In this document: one piece after another, positions 25,501-37,500 of the stretch
Layout of the letters: each line of letters begins with the position of its first letter
How positions within the stretch are numbered: position 1 is the first letter of the stretch
Assembly (NCBI RefSeq): GCF_000276665.1
Contig: NW_004955402.1
Coordinates: 961,148-1,025,147 of the forward strand
Source: Chinchilla lanigera
Taxonomy: Eukaryota > Chordata > Mammalia > Rodentia > Chinchillidae
Reading direction: 5' to 3'
DNA: 64,000 bases
The notes under the pieces: model-generated
What the model was told of the DNA's origin: nothing
Database searches by the model: none
Seen by the model: the letters and a program-made list of their open reading frames with translations, nothing else
Program-made: the position numbers and the translations under genes

Positions 25501-28500
25501 CAGCAGGCCCTGCGTTTGACCCAGCCCTCCTGGGACCCTGGGACCCCCGGGCTGGCAGTGCCTTGCTGATCTCGTCATTGTGTCCCTAACATAGGACTGG
25601 CTGGACAGAGCTGTCCCGCACGTGTTAAGACAATGGGATGTAGCCCTGGTTGGTCACAAAGCTGCCTGCCCCTCTCTGGTCTCCAGGCAGCGTATTGCTC
25701 CAGGATGTCTCACGCCAGGGCCAAATCCACGTGAGCGTTGATCTGACTGTGAGCCCAGACTCGTGGGCTCTTTCCTGGAGTCCTGCCGGCCGGGAGGGCC
25801 TGGACCCCTGCGATGTAAAGTCACCCAGCAGCGACAGAGCACATGGCTTTCCTCATGGTGTGAGACCCCTGGAGCTCAGGAGGTGTGCTGAAGACAGCCG
25901 TTGCAGACTACACTTGGGGAAGAATTTGGGGGAGGGTGGTGGGAGTCGTAGCAGAGACTTCAGCACAGCTCGATAGTGGAACACGCGTGTTTCTGTGGGC
26001 AGAGCCCGATCATGATGCACAGGCAGGGCGCAGACTGCGCTCGGCCAGGCGTCGGGCGGCACCGCTGGGGAGAGGTGCGAGGCCAGCCTGCTGTGTGTGG
26101 CGGCGGCAGAGTTAATAGCAGACATCTGCCCTTATGTCCCAACAGTTTTTTGAAAGTGTTTGGTCCATCAGCCTTTTTTCTAGCCATTGGGAATTCTGGG
26201 AGGAGCAAGGAACACTCCCGTGCGCCTCCAGGCACTGCAGTGCATGTGTGTCCGTGCCGTGCGGGCCGCGAGGGACATGCACAGCAGCAGCCAGAGCGCG
26301 TGGGGTGAGCAGAGGCTGCCGTGGGCATTCACATCTTCAGAAATTAGTATGGTGAGAAACACGCCCTGGATCATCCCCCCAGAAACGCTCCCCGAACTCC
26401 TAGCGCACTCAGCCCACCGTCCCCACCTCGCAGCAGCTCTGGGGTCCTCCTTCCTGAGTGTCTTTAGCTGTGTCCTCAGTGTCCTGAATCAACTCAGGAC
26501 ATTTTGTCGTTTTTGGGACTTGGGAGGAGCCGGGAGACGTGGTGCCAAAGCTCCAGTGGGTAAGGGGAGGACGCAGTGTTGCGTTTTATGAGCTGCCTTC
26601 CTGTTGGATCGCACTGGGCAGAGCCCCTTGTAAAGCCACGAAGGAGGACCCCAGAACTGCTCACAGAGTGGTAAGAACACTGGGGAGAGGAGGATTTTGA
26701 GAGGTTTCATAGCAAGTCTTTTACTGTAATAAAGTTTTATTTTTTTTTTATTTTTTATTTTTTTGGTTTTTCTCCGGTACCGGGAACCGAACTCACGACC
26801 TTGCGCTTGCCAGGCAGGCGCTTTTGCCGCTGAGCTAAATCCCCAGCCCCTGTAATAAAGTTTTAAAAATGTAAACATTCACCACATATTTTGATCATAC
26901 CGTATCACTTTAAACTCCAGCTAATGGAGTGACCAGGAGTCCTTTAAGTGTGGAGGAGCCTCCCATTGTGCCAGTGTCCACTCAGACATTTTCTTTGACT
27001 GTGGTAAGAGCGCTTCCCAAGATTGCCCTCTTGACAGATGTCTCAGCGGACAGCACACACTGTGTGTAGTACAACTGTACAGCAGGGCGCTGGAGCCTGT
27101 CCGTCTTGCTTGGCTAAACTTAAGCTGTGGATTCAAATCTCCCTGTCTGCTTTCCGGTTCTCTGGCAGCCTCCGTCCCGTTCTTCTGCGTCCATGGAGTG
27201 GGTGTCGCCATGCCCCGTGGAGGGAATTCACCCGGGGTTTGTCTGGTTCTTTTCTCTTAGCACAGCGTCTTGACGCCATCTGTGTCTCATGTTTTCTCTA
27301 ATTTCCTCTTTTCAGAGGCTGAATGGTATTCTGTTTTTGTTTTTGTTTTTGTTTGGTTTTTTGAGACAAGGTCTCACTATGTAATTCAGGCTGGTCCTGA
27401 ACTCATTATGTAGCTCAGGCTGGCCTTGAATTTGCAGCAATCCTCCTGCCTCAGCCTCCTGAGTGCTGGGATTAGAGGTGTGTGTCATCACGCCTGGCAG
27501 GCGAATAGCATTCTGTTGCTTGTACGTGCCACGTTGTCTTTGCCACTGATCTGTGATGGACATTCAGCTGGTTTCCACAGCTGGCTGGTGTGATCAGTGC
27601 CCCAGTGGGCATGGGTGTGCTCATCTCTCTTTGAAATCCTGATTTCAAGTTTTCGGGTCTTTCCCTGGAAGTGGGGCTGCTGGTCATGGTCACTGTGTCT
27701 TGTTCTCTCGAGAAGGCTCTGCACCGTTTCCCCGGCAGCTGCACCTGTGTGTTCCTGCGGCGTGAGCCCGCCCCGGCTCTCACGCCGCAGCCTGCGGTGC
27801 CTCCATGCTTCGGAGCAGCACCCCGCCGTGTGTCCAGCGCCCGCTCCACGTGGCTTGGTTGTGATTTGGGTTTCCTGGTGGTTCGTGCACCTGTTGCCGT
27901 GCTGCATCTTCTCTGGAGAAATGTCTGCTCATCTGAAAGGCTGGCTCCTTGTTTCCGTACCTGGAGTGGCAGAGTCAGGCGTGTGTGGACGTGACTCCTG
28001 ATGCGTGGCGCGCTCCCCCTGCTGCCTGTGGGTGGGCCAGTTGCCGCCTCACCGTGCTCACCCTTCTCTGTCGTCCCCTTTGTTTATTTCTGGTTTGTTG
28101 TGCTGTTTTGCTTTGTCTTTGCTGCCCGTCGTTTTGGTGTCATTTTCAATGACGTCACTGCTAAGACCATCGCGATGCTTTCCCCTGTGTTTTGTAGGAG
28201 CTGCACAGTTTCAGATCTCGGGGTTGAGTCTCCAGTCGTTTTGAGGTGATCGGCACCGTGTGACAGTGAGGCTCAGCTTCACCCTTCTGCATGTGGACGT
28301 TCAGTTTTCCCAGCACCCTTTGTGGAGCAGACGCTAGTGCTTCCCCCGTTGCGTGCTCAGCTGGCCACGCACACGGGTTCTGTTCTGGTCTTGATCTGTA
28401 CGTGTCTGTCTGTATCCCGTGATAACTGTGACTTCTTAATGTATTTTAGCCTTGGTTCTTTCCCAGGATCAATTGGTTGCTGGTCTTCTGTATTTCCACG

Positions 28501-31500
28501 TGAATTTTAGGATTGATTTTCTATTTTGTAAAAACTGCCATTAAGATTTTCGTGGGGATTACAGTGAATCTGTGTATAGCTTTGGCAGTGTGGGTATTTT
28601 AGCAGTAGGAACCCTTCCAATCTGAACACGGATGTGTTTGTATTGTGTGGTGTTTAACATACACATATTCGTAGGTATTCTATTCTTTTTAGTAACGTCA
28701 TTGGTGGGGTTGTTCTCCTGAATTCCTTTCATAGCTTACTGTTTGCTGGAACGCAGCCAATTTTTGTATGCTGATTTTGAATCCTGCCACTTTACTGGAC
28801 GTAATAGATTGAACAGTTTTTAGTGCCGTCTGTAGGGTTTTCTGTATATGAGATTATGTTTCCTATGGACAGGGGCATTTTACTTCTTCTTTCCAGTTTG
28901 GGTGCTGTGTCTCCCTCCCTCCTTTCTGCCTTCCCTGTCTTTCCTTCTTTCTGTTCTGCTAGGATACCCAGGACTATGTCACCTGTGGAGAAGGCCATCC
29001 CTGCCTTGTTCTGCTGGTAGACGGAAAACTTGCACCTTTTCACTGCTGGGTGTCGTATTAGCTGTGGGCGTTTCAAACGAGGCCTTTACTATGTTGGAGA
29101 CATGTCCTCCTAGTCCCAGTGTGTTTAGAGTAGGGAGTTTTGTCAGGTGCCTTTCCTGAATCTGTTAAATGATGGTGTGGCTGTACCCTTCATTCTGTTA
29201 TGGGTTTGTCGCATGAATTGACTTCCACAGGTCGAGCCGCCCTTGTCTCCCAGGACGGACGCCTTGGTGTGGTGTGTGGCCCTGCTCCTTTGCTGCTGGG
29301 CTGCGTTTGCTTATAGTCTCATGACGACTTTTCGTCTGTGTTCCTCAGGGACGCTGGTCCAGAGTCTCCTTGCCTTCTTTGAGTAGGAGGAGTTTGAGAG
29401 GCGGCACACGTTCTGCTCCTGCAGAGCCACGTGCTCCCCGGGTTCTCTTGTCGAGAGCCTTTGATCGCACTCTGTCCCTGGAACAAGCCTTTGTCTCGTG
29501 TTCTTCAGTTTCACTTTTACAACATGCTATGTATGTGCTAAGGGGAAAGAAACCCTACTTTAGAATAAATACCAATTTCTTACTGAGTGTGCCTGGTGTC
29601 ACAACAACCAGAACTGAGCTGTTAGAGAAAGTGACTGTTCTGTGGACGTTTATTCTGTAAAGGATTACTCTGGAAGTTCAGGCTGATCTAAAACTTGAAG
29701 TGGAAGGTCAGGAATTTGACTTGCATTAATCCTGAAAAACTACTTTTTTTTTTTTTTTAACTTTTTTCTTTTGTCTTTTTGAGACAGGGTCTGGCTATGC
29801 TGTTCAGGCTGGCTTTGAGCTCACTTTGTAGCCCAGGCTGGTCTCAAACTCGCACTGATCCTCCTGCCTCAGGCTCCTGAGTGCTGGGATTACAGGCTTG
29901 TGCCACCATGCCCCGATACTACGTTGGTTTTTACTATAAAAATTGTGCTCTGGAGAATTTGGCTGGGATAAGGTTAACAGAGTTAACTTGAAGAAAAATT
30001 TCCCTAAATATTTTTGTAACATTTTCTCTCCGTGTTATTATAAGTGGAATCTCAGTGATGGGGAAGACATCTGAACGTTCAGAGCAGATGTTTCCCTTCA
30101 CATCCGCATCCAGGGTACCCACTGTGGATCCGCCCGAGCACCACCAACGCGGCAGAGACCGAGAGCAGCGCTCCGCACCCTCGCTGCTAGGCGCGGTGCG
30201 GTCGCCTTGCTGTGTCTTCCAGTGTGAATCGCGGTGTGGTGCGCAAGGCCCTCGTCTCCTACGACGCGGCTACAGTGTGTTTGACCTGTTCTGAAGGCCA
30301 TTTCCACTGTTTTCCCAGGAAGCCTGAAATTCGTGATTGTGCCCCAGCCTTTGTTCGTCTCTGATCAGTGTTTTCCTGCCCTCTTGGTTGCTGTGAGCCT
30401 GATGTGGCCTTCTGGATGGAAGGACAGGGACCTCATCATCCAACGGCGACGCCTTCCCTTTTTTCCAGAGGTCTTTCCTGTTTCAGAAGACATCATCGTG
30501 TCCCAGAGAAGGGCAGAGTGCGATGTCAGGGAGGACTGCAGTGCTTTGAGGGCAGGTGCCGTTCTGTTCGCTGTACACAAGTAGGAGGATGGAAGGTAGA
30601 TAGCCCTGGAGTTTAGAAATGCATTTTTAATATAATGGAAGATCATTCTAATCAACATAAAGACCCTAACCAGTGGTGGCAGCTATGGCACACATGCCGC
30701 CTCAGGCCGTTTGTGCCCCTGGAAGGGTCACCGTTGCTGCCCTCACCACTTTCTCATGAGATAGCTCCAGCAGGTCTGTGCTGGTCTGAGAGCTTCATCC
30801 TGACTTGTACCTTGGGATGAAAGCACTTGGAACACTGCTTCCTGGTCACACTGGTAGCTGTGTAGTTGCAGCGGCTTGGTGTCCCCCAAGGTACAGATCC
30901 CTCGCTGGCCTGTGTGCTTTTGCAGACATTGTGGGGTTCTACACCCTGCTAAGTGCGTGGGGTTGTAAGTCGGTGCTTTTCCTGCACATCACTTTCTTAA
31001 AAGATACACACTGCACTTTTGAACTGTAAGATAAATTATTCCTTAAAAGCACCTGCTAAAATCCACAGTGAAAGGGGGGCTGTCCATCGTGGACAGTGTC
31101 AGCCGGGGCAGCCACACCCTGCCGGTGGCCGGCGGAGGCCCTGGCTGGCCCTCCCTCTCTGTGGAGCCCGGTGGCACCTCAGCTCCCAGAAACTGAGGCA
31201 AGAAGGTGAGGCGGACTCGTGCAACAGAGGAGAGGCCGGAAGCAAGGACTCCGTGGAGGGAGTCGGGGGGAGTTACTCTCAAAGTGGCTTCCGATGACCC
31301 TGCCCTGTCCGTGTGAAGAGGGTTTGAGAACGGAAGGAAGAACTGGTGGGAGACACCAAGATGCGCTTTGGCCTCGGCACTTGGGGCCCTTGGGGCCTGG
31401 TCAGCGGAGTGTTTGGTCAGCAGAGGGAAGAAGGTGGCCTTTGGGTCCCCGTGCCCGCCATCACCATGTCCCAGGGACAGGAAGATGGCTCCTGGGGCTG

Positions 31501-34500
31501 GCGGGGTTCAGGGCTGCTGTGAAAGCAGGAAGCCCTCACTGCCCTGAACCCCAAACCCTTCAAATCCTTGCGGCACCCTCTTTTAAAACACTATTGAGGG
31601 ATAGTTACTTACCCTAAAGCTTCCCATTCAAAGTTTATAATGTGTTATTTGGAATAAAAATTTTGTAACAAATTATTTCAGTAGGAGGGGCTGGGGATTT
31701 AGCTCAGTGGCACAGCACCTGCCTGACAAGTGCAAGGTCATGAGTTCGATTCCCGGTATCAGAAAAAAAAAAAAAGAGAGAGAACCAAATTATTTAGGAA
31801 AGAAGTCATTTTGTTTCTGAGAGCTGTGATTACTGCCCTGCTACTGTGTGCCCGCAAGGCAGGCACCGGGGTCCCCAGTGTCAGATGAGGTGACGCAAGC
31901 TTGGAGAGGTGGGCAACCTGCTCACAGGTGGCAGAGCTGAGACCACACAGCCGGGGACCTCCTGGTGATAGTGGCTGCCCCTGCCCCCGGCACTGGGACA
32001 CTGAGACTCCCTATCAAGTGCTTGTCTGTACTCTGAGCCAGGATCTGCCCTGAGCTGGCTCCCCTGGACACATCATTCTGGAAGTTTGGGCGTTGCATGT
32101 GTTCCCTAAAATCATGTTTTAAAACATGGTCATTTTTCTCTTGACCTGTTTTATAATATTTAAGTAAAGAAACCTATTCTGTAGTTTTTAAAAAATGTTT
32201 GTGTCTTCACCACATTTCCATTTTCAACATATTCTTGAAAGGTTCCTTCCTTTCACCTGCCTTCCAAGTCTCTGCACAGTTGCCGGAGCAGATGCCGGTG
32301 TGGCCCTGCCCGGAGCGTGTGGGGTGCCCCACACCCTTGCCCGCGCGGCCCCTGATACAGCCCAGCAGCTGAACTGTGTCCTTTTATTGTTTGTTTTCTT
32401 TCTTTCAGCAATGCGGCCACTTAGCATGTCTCACAGTTTTGACTTGTCAGGTAACAAACAAAGCACCTTCACACCTGACGTGGTCGTGGCTTGTAATGCA
32501 CATTTCATGCACTGCTTGCTCAGACTGCCAGAAAGAAAATGGAAAGGCTTTCTTCTCGACGTGGTCAGTGGGCGAAAGCAGTATGCTTTTCTTTTCTTTT
32601 TTTCTTTTTGGTTTTTTTGAGACAGGGTGTTGCTGCATCATTTAGGTTGGCCTGAAACTCACAGTGATCCTCCTGCCTCAGCCTCTCGAGTGCTGGGATT
32701 ACAGGTGTGCACCACCATACCCAGCTTGAGAGTAGTATGCTTAAAATAATGAGAACTCAGTGTACCCCAGCCTCCCAGGGGGGAGAGCATGCTCAGGCCA
32801 CAGTGAGGCTGCCTCCACATGTAGCTCTCTCTGCCGCTGTGCCTTCACCGTGGGAGAATGGGGGAAGCTGAAAGACGGCTTTGAAACATCTTCTCCAAAA
32901 CCTGCAGTAATTTGAGGACCTAAGCTTAAAGCGGTGGCTGTTTGCTGCCTGCTGTGGGCAGTGCTGTGCCCATTGGCTGTGCCAGCTGCCTTGCCCGGCC
33001 TCTGCTGCATCGAGAGCACACAGGTCTGGGCCAGCGTGTGCAGGTGCACGCCCAGGTCTGCAGTGCAGGTTCACACCCCTCCGCGTAACACACAGCACCC
33101 ACGGTGAAAGGAGTGACTGCCTAGATGTGACCCGTGAAGCCGGCCCCCTTTTAAAGTAGGGGAAACCAGTTTCCATATTTGCAAACTTCCAAGACCTATG
33201 TAATTCCAACAAAATATTTTGCAAGTTAGAGTTTTTAACTTCAGAAGCCACTGTTTTAAATGTAAGATAAGTAAGCTGTTGGTACCATTTTCTTCCAGTT
33301 TTTAACTGTGCGAATCCTCTTAGGCTACAGCGACTCCTCGAGTGCCTTACGTACAAATGGAGAGCGAGAGCGGGCCGGGCGCAGCAGCACCCGCCTGTAA
33401 TCCCAGCTTCTCAGAGGCTGATGGAGGAGCAGGTTCCAGGCCAGCCTAGGCAATTTAGTGACATCCTGGTCAAAATAGAGTCATGGAGTGTAGCTCAGTG
33501 GTAGAGTAACCCTAGGTTTGATCCCCAGTACTGCCAGGAAAAAGCCCCGAGGAGTTCTACCACCATTTTGTGTATTAAATATTTACTGACTGTTTTCTAA
33601 CTACAAAACTAGTTCCGAGTCGTCTTTAAAATGCCTGTGTCTGTGTGCGGGTCGCAGGCCTGACTGATGCTTCAGTCTTCACTTACTCTTTTTGGCTGAC
33701 CACTGAAGAGCCTTTTCCATTTTCTTTATCATATTTGGCTATTTTTATTTATTTTATGAACCCTTTGCAGAGAGAGCCTATAAAATATTTAGTCTGGCAA
33801 GTAAATTTGAAAGTGTTATATACTCAGACGCTGTCCCGCGAGTGTCCCTCGAGGCGTCCCCTGCAGCCAGCGTGGGCCAGTGTGGGTGACCTGTGGCCAG
33901 TCAGGACAGCGCCCGCGCCCACGCTCACCCCCGGGCAGCCTCACAGGCACGTGCTGGGCTCTGCGTGGGAAGAGGGCTCTGGCCCCCGGGTCCAAAGGGC
34001 ACCAGAGAGTTTTGATTTCACTGCTTCTCATTTGCTGTAATTTATTTTGCGCCTTAATATACTTTGTGATTCCCAAGTGTTACATTCTTGGTTTGTTGTG
34101 CTGCTTTCTCTGTGTGCTGTTGTGCCTCGAACGTTAATGAAAATGTCCCAAATTATAAATGGGGAGCGTTAACCCATTCTTCCGACTTGAAGATGGGAGC
34201 ACATTTCTGAATTGGAAAATGAGCAAGCGAAGGAGTAAACATGTCAGACACGCAGTCAGGATGGCTCTCAGCTAAGCGCAGGGTGAGACGCAGTGAAGCA
34301 CGTTGCTGCGTAAGTGCATCTTACAAGTATTATTTCTTAGTGGAAACCCTAACAATCCCTTCAGCAGAAAGGTAAGTCCAGCTTGTTTCTGTGCCAGTAT
34401 TAAGTATCTCATCTATATTCTAGCCACATTTCCTCCAACTAAATAGGGCAGCACACGCCCACACAGTTATTAAAGTGTTTAATATCAGGAACATGCATGT

Positions 34501-37500
34501 TGCCTTCTCAACTAAGTATGTGGTTTCTAAAGCCATACCCAAGTATTTCTTACTTACGCATTTTATTTACTCATAAATATCACCAGTTTTTCTTAAGAAA
34601 TGCTGTCTTATGTGGAAGAAACACAAGGTTTAGTGCACATTTGATTCTCTTCATTTGGTTACATTGAAGTAAGGGAATTTATTACTTAAAAATACGGCCA
34701 CTGAGCCCTCCGTCAGCAGGCAGGTGCATGAGGCCATCCCCGTCCGGCCCTGTGCGCTGCGGCTCCTCACAGCTCTGCATCTGTGAGCTGTGCGGTCCCC
34801 ACGGCGCGGAGCGGCTGCTGGGCAGGGAGGAGCACCCAGATGCCGGGCCCTGCACACCCCACGCTGAGCTCCTGGCCCTCTGCGGACGCTTGCCAGCTTG
34901 GATGCCCGCCCTGTTAACACTTGGTCTACCTCCAGTGACTTTTGGAAGTGTCCTAAGAAGTAACATCCATAAAAATTACAGTTCTGTACTAAAAATCTCA
35001 CCTAAGGGTGGGGATATAGCTCAGCGGCACAGTGCCTGCCTGGCAAGTGCAAGGTTGTGAGTTCAATTCCCAGTACCAAAAAATATTTTTTTTACCTAAG
35101 AAAGATAAGTAAGTGAGAGACGCTTGTCTCCTGTCTTCGTCCTGTCCTCCCTCCTTTCCTCCTTGCTGCCTGCTCATCCTTCCTCTCTGAGCTGGGAAGG
35201 GGACGTCCTCCAGCCGCCTCGCCCCTATCGGAGCAGGGCTGTAACGACTGAGAGTGCTGCCTGGCTGCCTGGCCGTCTACAAGGAGTGATGCCAAGGCGT
35301 GTGCTCCCACGCCCCTGCCCTGCCCTTGACCTTCCCCCGGGGTGGGGATCCCTTTGAAGAGGCGCCTCCTGAAGAGAGCAGTCTTGCCTTCCGAAGTCCC
35401 CTCAGCTGCCGGGATGGTTCTTTTCACCTTTGAAAGCTCAGGTTTTGTAGCAAGCCGTATAGCCTTGGGCCAGGGTTAAACCTGCCCTTGGAATGCTAGA
35501 GAACCCTCCCCATGGGGCCTGGGACCACCTGCCGTCCTCCCGTCCTCCCTGCTGGAGTGAAGGTCCTGCCTACCGCACCCGGTCAGTGCAGCTGTAACCT
35601 TGTGTTCCACAGAGGAGGAGCAGGTCAGGAGCTCGCTCAGCCGGGCTCCCCACAGCCTGTGCCCCAGGTCTCTGTCCCTTGCCACCTTGCCTGCCCACCC
35701 AGGCTCAAGCTGTGGTAACACAACTCCGGGGTGTCGGGCAGGATGCATCCATGTTCTTTGTCCACAGAAAATGTGTTGTGCGTGTGCTGTGTGTGTCTGT
35801 CCCTGTGAAATGCTCCCGTGACTGGGTGGCTAGGGGCTCCCAGGCCTGTGGGGCTCAGCGTGTGGCGTCTCTCCCTCCACCTCCCCTGCATCTTCGAGGC
35901 TGAAGCAGGAAGCCAGCTTCTCTGTGCTTGGATTTCCCCTGGAAACTAAACTCACACTCAGTTAACTGCAGGGTTTGTAACTGTAAAGCCCGAGTTACTC
36001 ATTTAAAGGTCCTTCACCGGCCTACTCTGCCTGTCGGGCGGAGACAGTCACGGTGTGCGCTCTGGACCCTCTGCCTTGGCCTCTGCAGTGCTCAGTGGGT
36101 GGGGGGAGCGCTCGACCCACACGGTTCCTTTCCTGGCTCAGGTCGAGGTTAGCTCTTGCCTTTCTCTCTGCAGATGTGACCACACCAGAATCTCCAAAGA
36201 GCCTCGGAGAGCCACTGCAGGTGAACGGGGGCTCGCTGTCACCAGCACAGCCAGGAAAGAGCGGGCCGAGCCCTGCCAGGCTGGCACCTGTGGCCCGGAA
36301 GAGGCTGCTCAAGGCCCCGACACTGGCCGAGCTGGACAGCTCTGACTCCGAGGTGAGGCCTTGGCTAGGCAGGACGTGGGGTTGGCAGTGAGGGTGGCAG
36401 GGAGGCCGTGGGCGGCCTCCTGCTGTTGGTGTCCGCCGATGCACGGGTGTGGTTTGTAGAGTAGGTGTGAAAGTTGGACATGCTTGGTCATAAATTACAA
36501 GCCGAGTTAAGGCAGCAGTTTCCAAATTTATGTCACTGTACCCTTTGTTGTGGAAAGGAAAAAGTAGCCAAGCAGAACCTTTGTGTGATTGTCTTTCCTC
36601 CAAGGGTTCTTCCTGCAGCTTGAGCGCTGGCAGGTGAGCCTGCAGGAGGAGGCAGTGCGTAGCATGCCCTGGCCTCATGCCGCCTTCCCAGGTCTGCAGC
36701 CCTGCAGGTCCAGACCCCCAGCTTCGGGCCGAGTGTATTTATGTTGCTGACTTTCCTCTACGAGAGTCTTGCCCCGCCCCGCCCCGCCCCGCCCCGCAGG
36801 CTCCTGAGGGAGGACGCAGGGCGCAGGAAGCCGCGCTTTGATCCTGCTGCTGGGGGGCCGGTCAGCATGCACGAGCTTCGCCCCGAGTGGCTGACCAGCG
36901 CTCACCTCCTACGCGTCCACTGCTCGGCGCCCTGCGTACCCCGCCTCAGTCGGTCTCCTTCCCAGGCCACTTGACTTATTTTAGCAGTATTAGAGATTGA
37001 ACCCAAAGCCTTCACATTGAGCAGTGTGTCCAAACCTTTCTTCATTTTTACTTTTACTTATTTGTTTGTTTGTTTGTTTACTTTTGGTACCGGGAATTGA
37101 ACTCAGGACCTGGCACTTTCCAGGCAAGCCCTTGTGCTGCTGAGCTATATTCCTGAGCCCCCCTTTTTTTTTGTTTCTTTGAGACAGGGTCTCATATGCA
37201 GTTCAGGCTGGCCTTGAGCCTACTTTGTAGCCCAGGCTGATCTTGAACTTGCATCGATCCTCCAGCTTCAGCCTCCCAAGTGCTGGAATTACAGGCGTGC
37301 GCCACCACACCCAGCCTTCCATTTTTATTTTGAGACAGGGTCTTGCTAAATCGCTCAGTTGCCCAGGCTAGGTTCAAGTTTGGGATCTTCCTGTCTCAGC
37401 CTCCTGGAATCCTGGGATTATAGTTGTGGCTTCTATAGACTTTATATTCTTTCAAGAAAGAGCTTCTTCTGTTCCAGGATCAGACCTATGCTCATCTGTA

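Larger units (their letters stand above)
23630..36173 (+). other. Large SPIRE1 intron (12.5 kb, split by the 42-bp cassette exon)
   Basis: Holds the N gap, the pyrimidine microsatellite, the second L1, and several SINEs and a MIR fragment (listed separately). 25,070-26,720 and 33,550-34,990 show nothing recognisable. The 396- and 434-codon open frames near 23.4-24.9 kb only exist because they run through N bases and a microsatellite. Confidence 0.5.

Noticed and set aside
28792..29076. 94-codon minus-strand frame with a protein-like composition
   Set aside because: Part of an old, broken L1 ORF2, not a separate gene.
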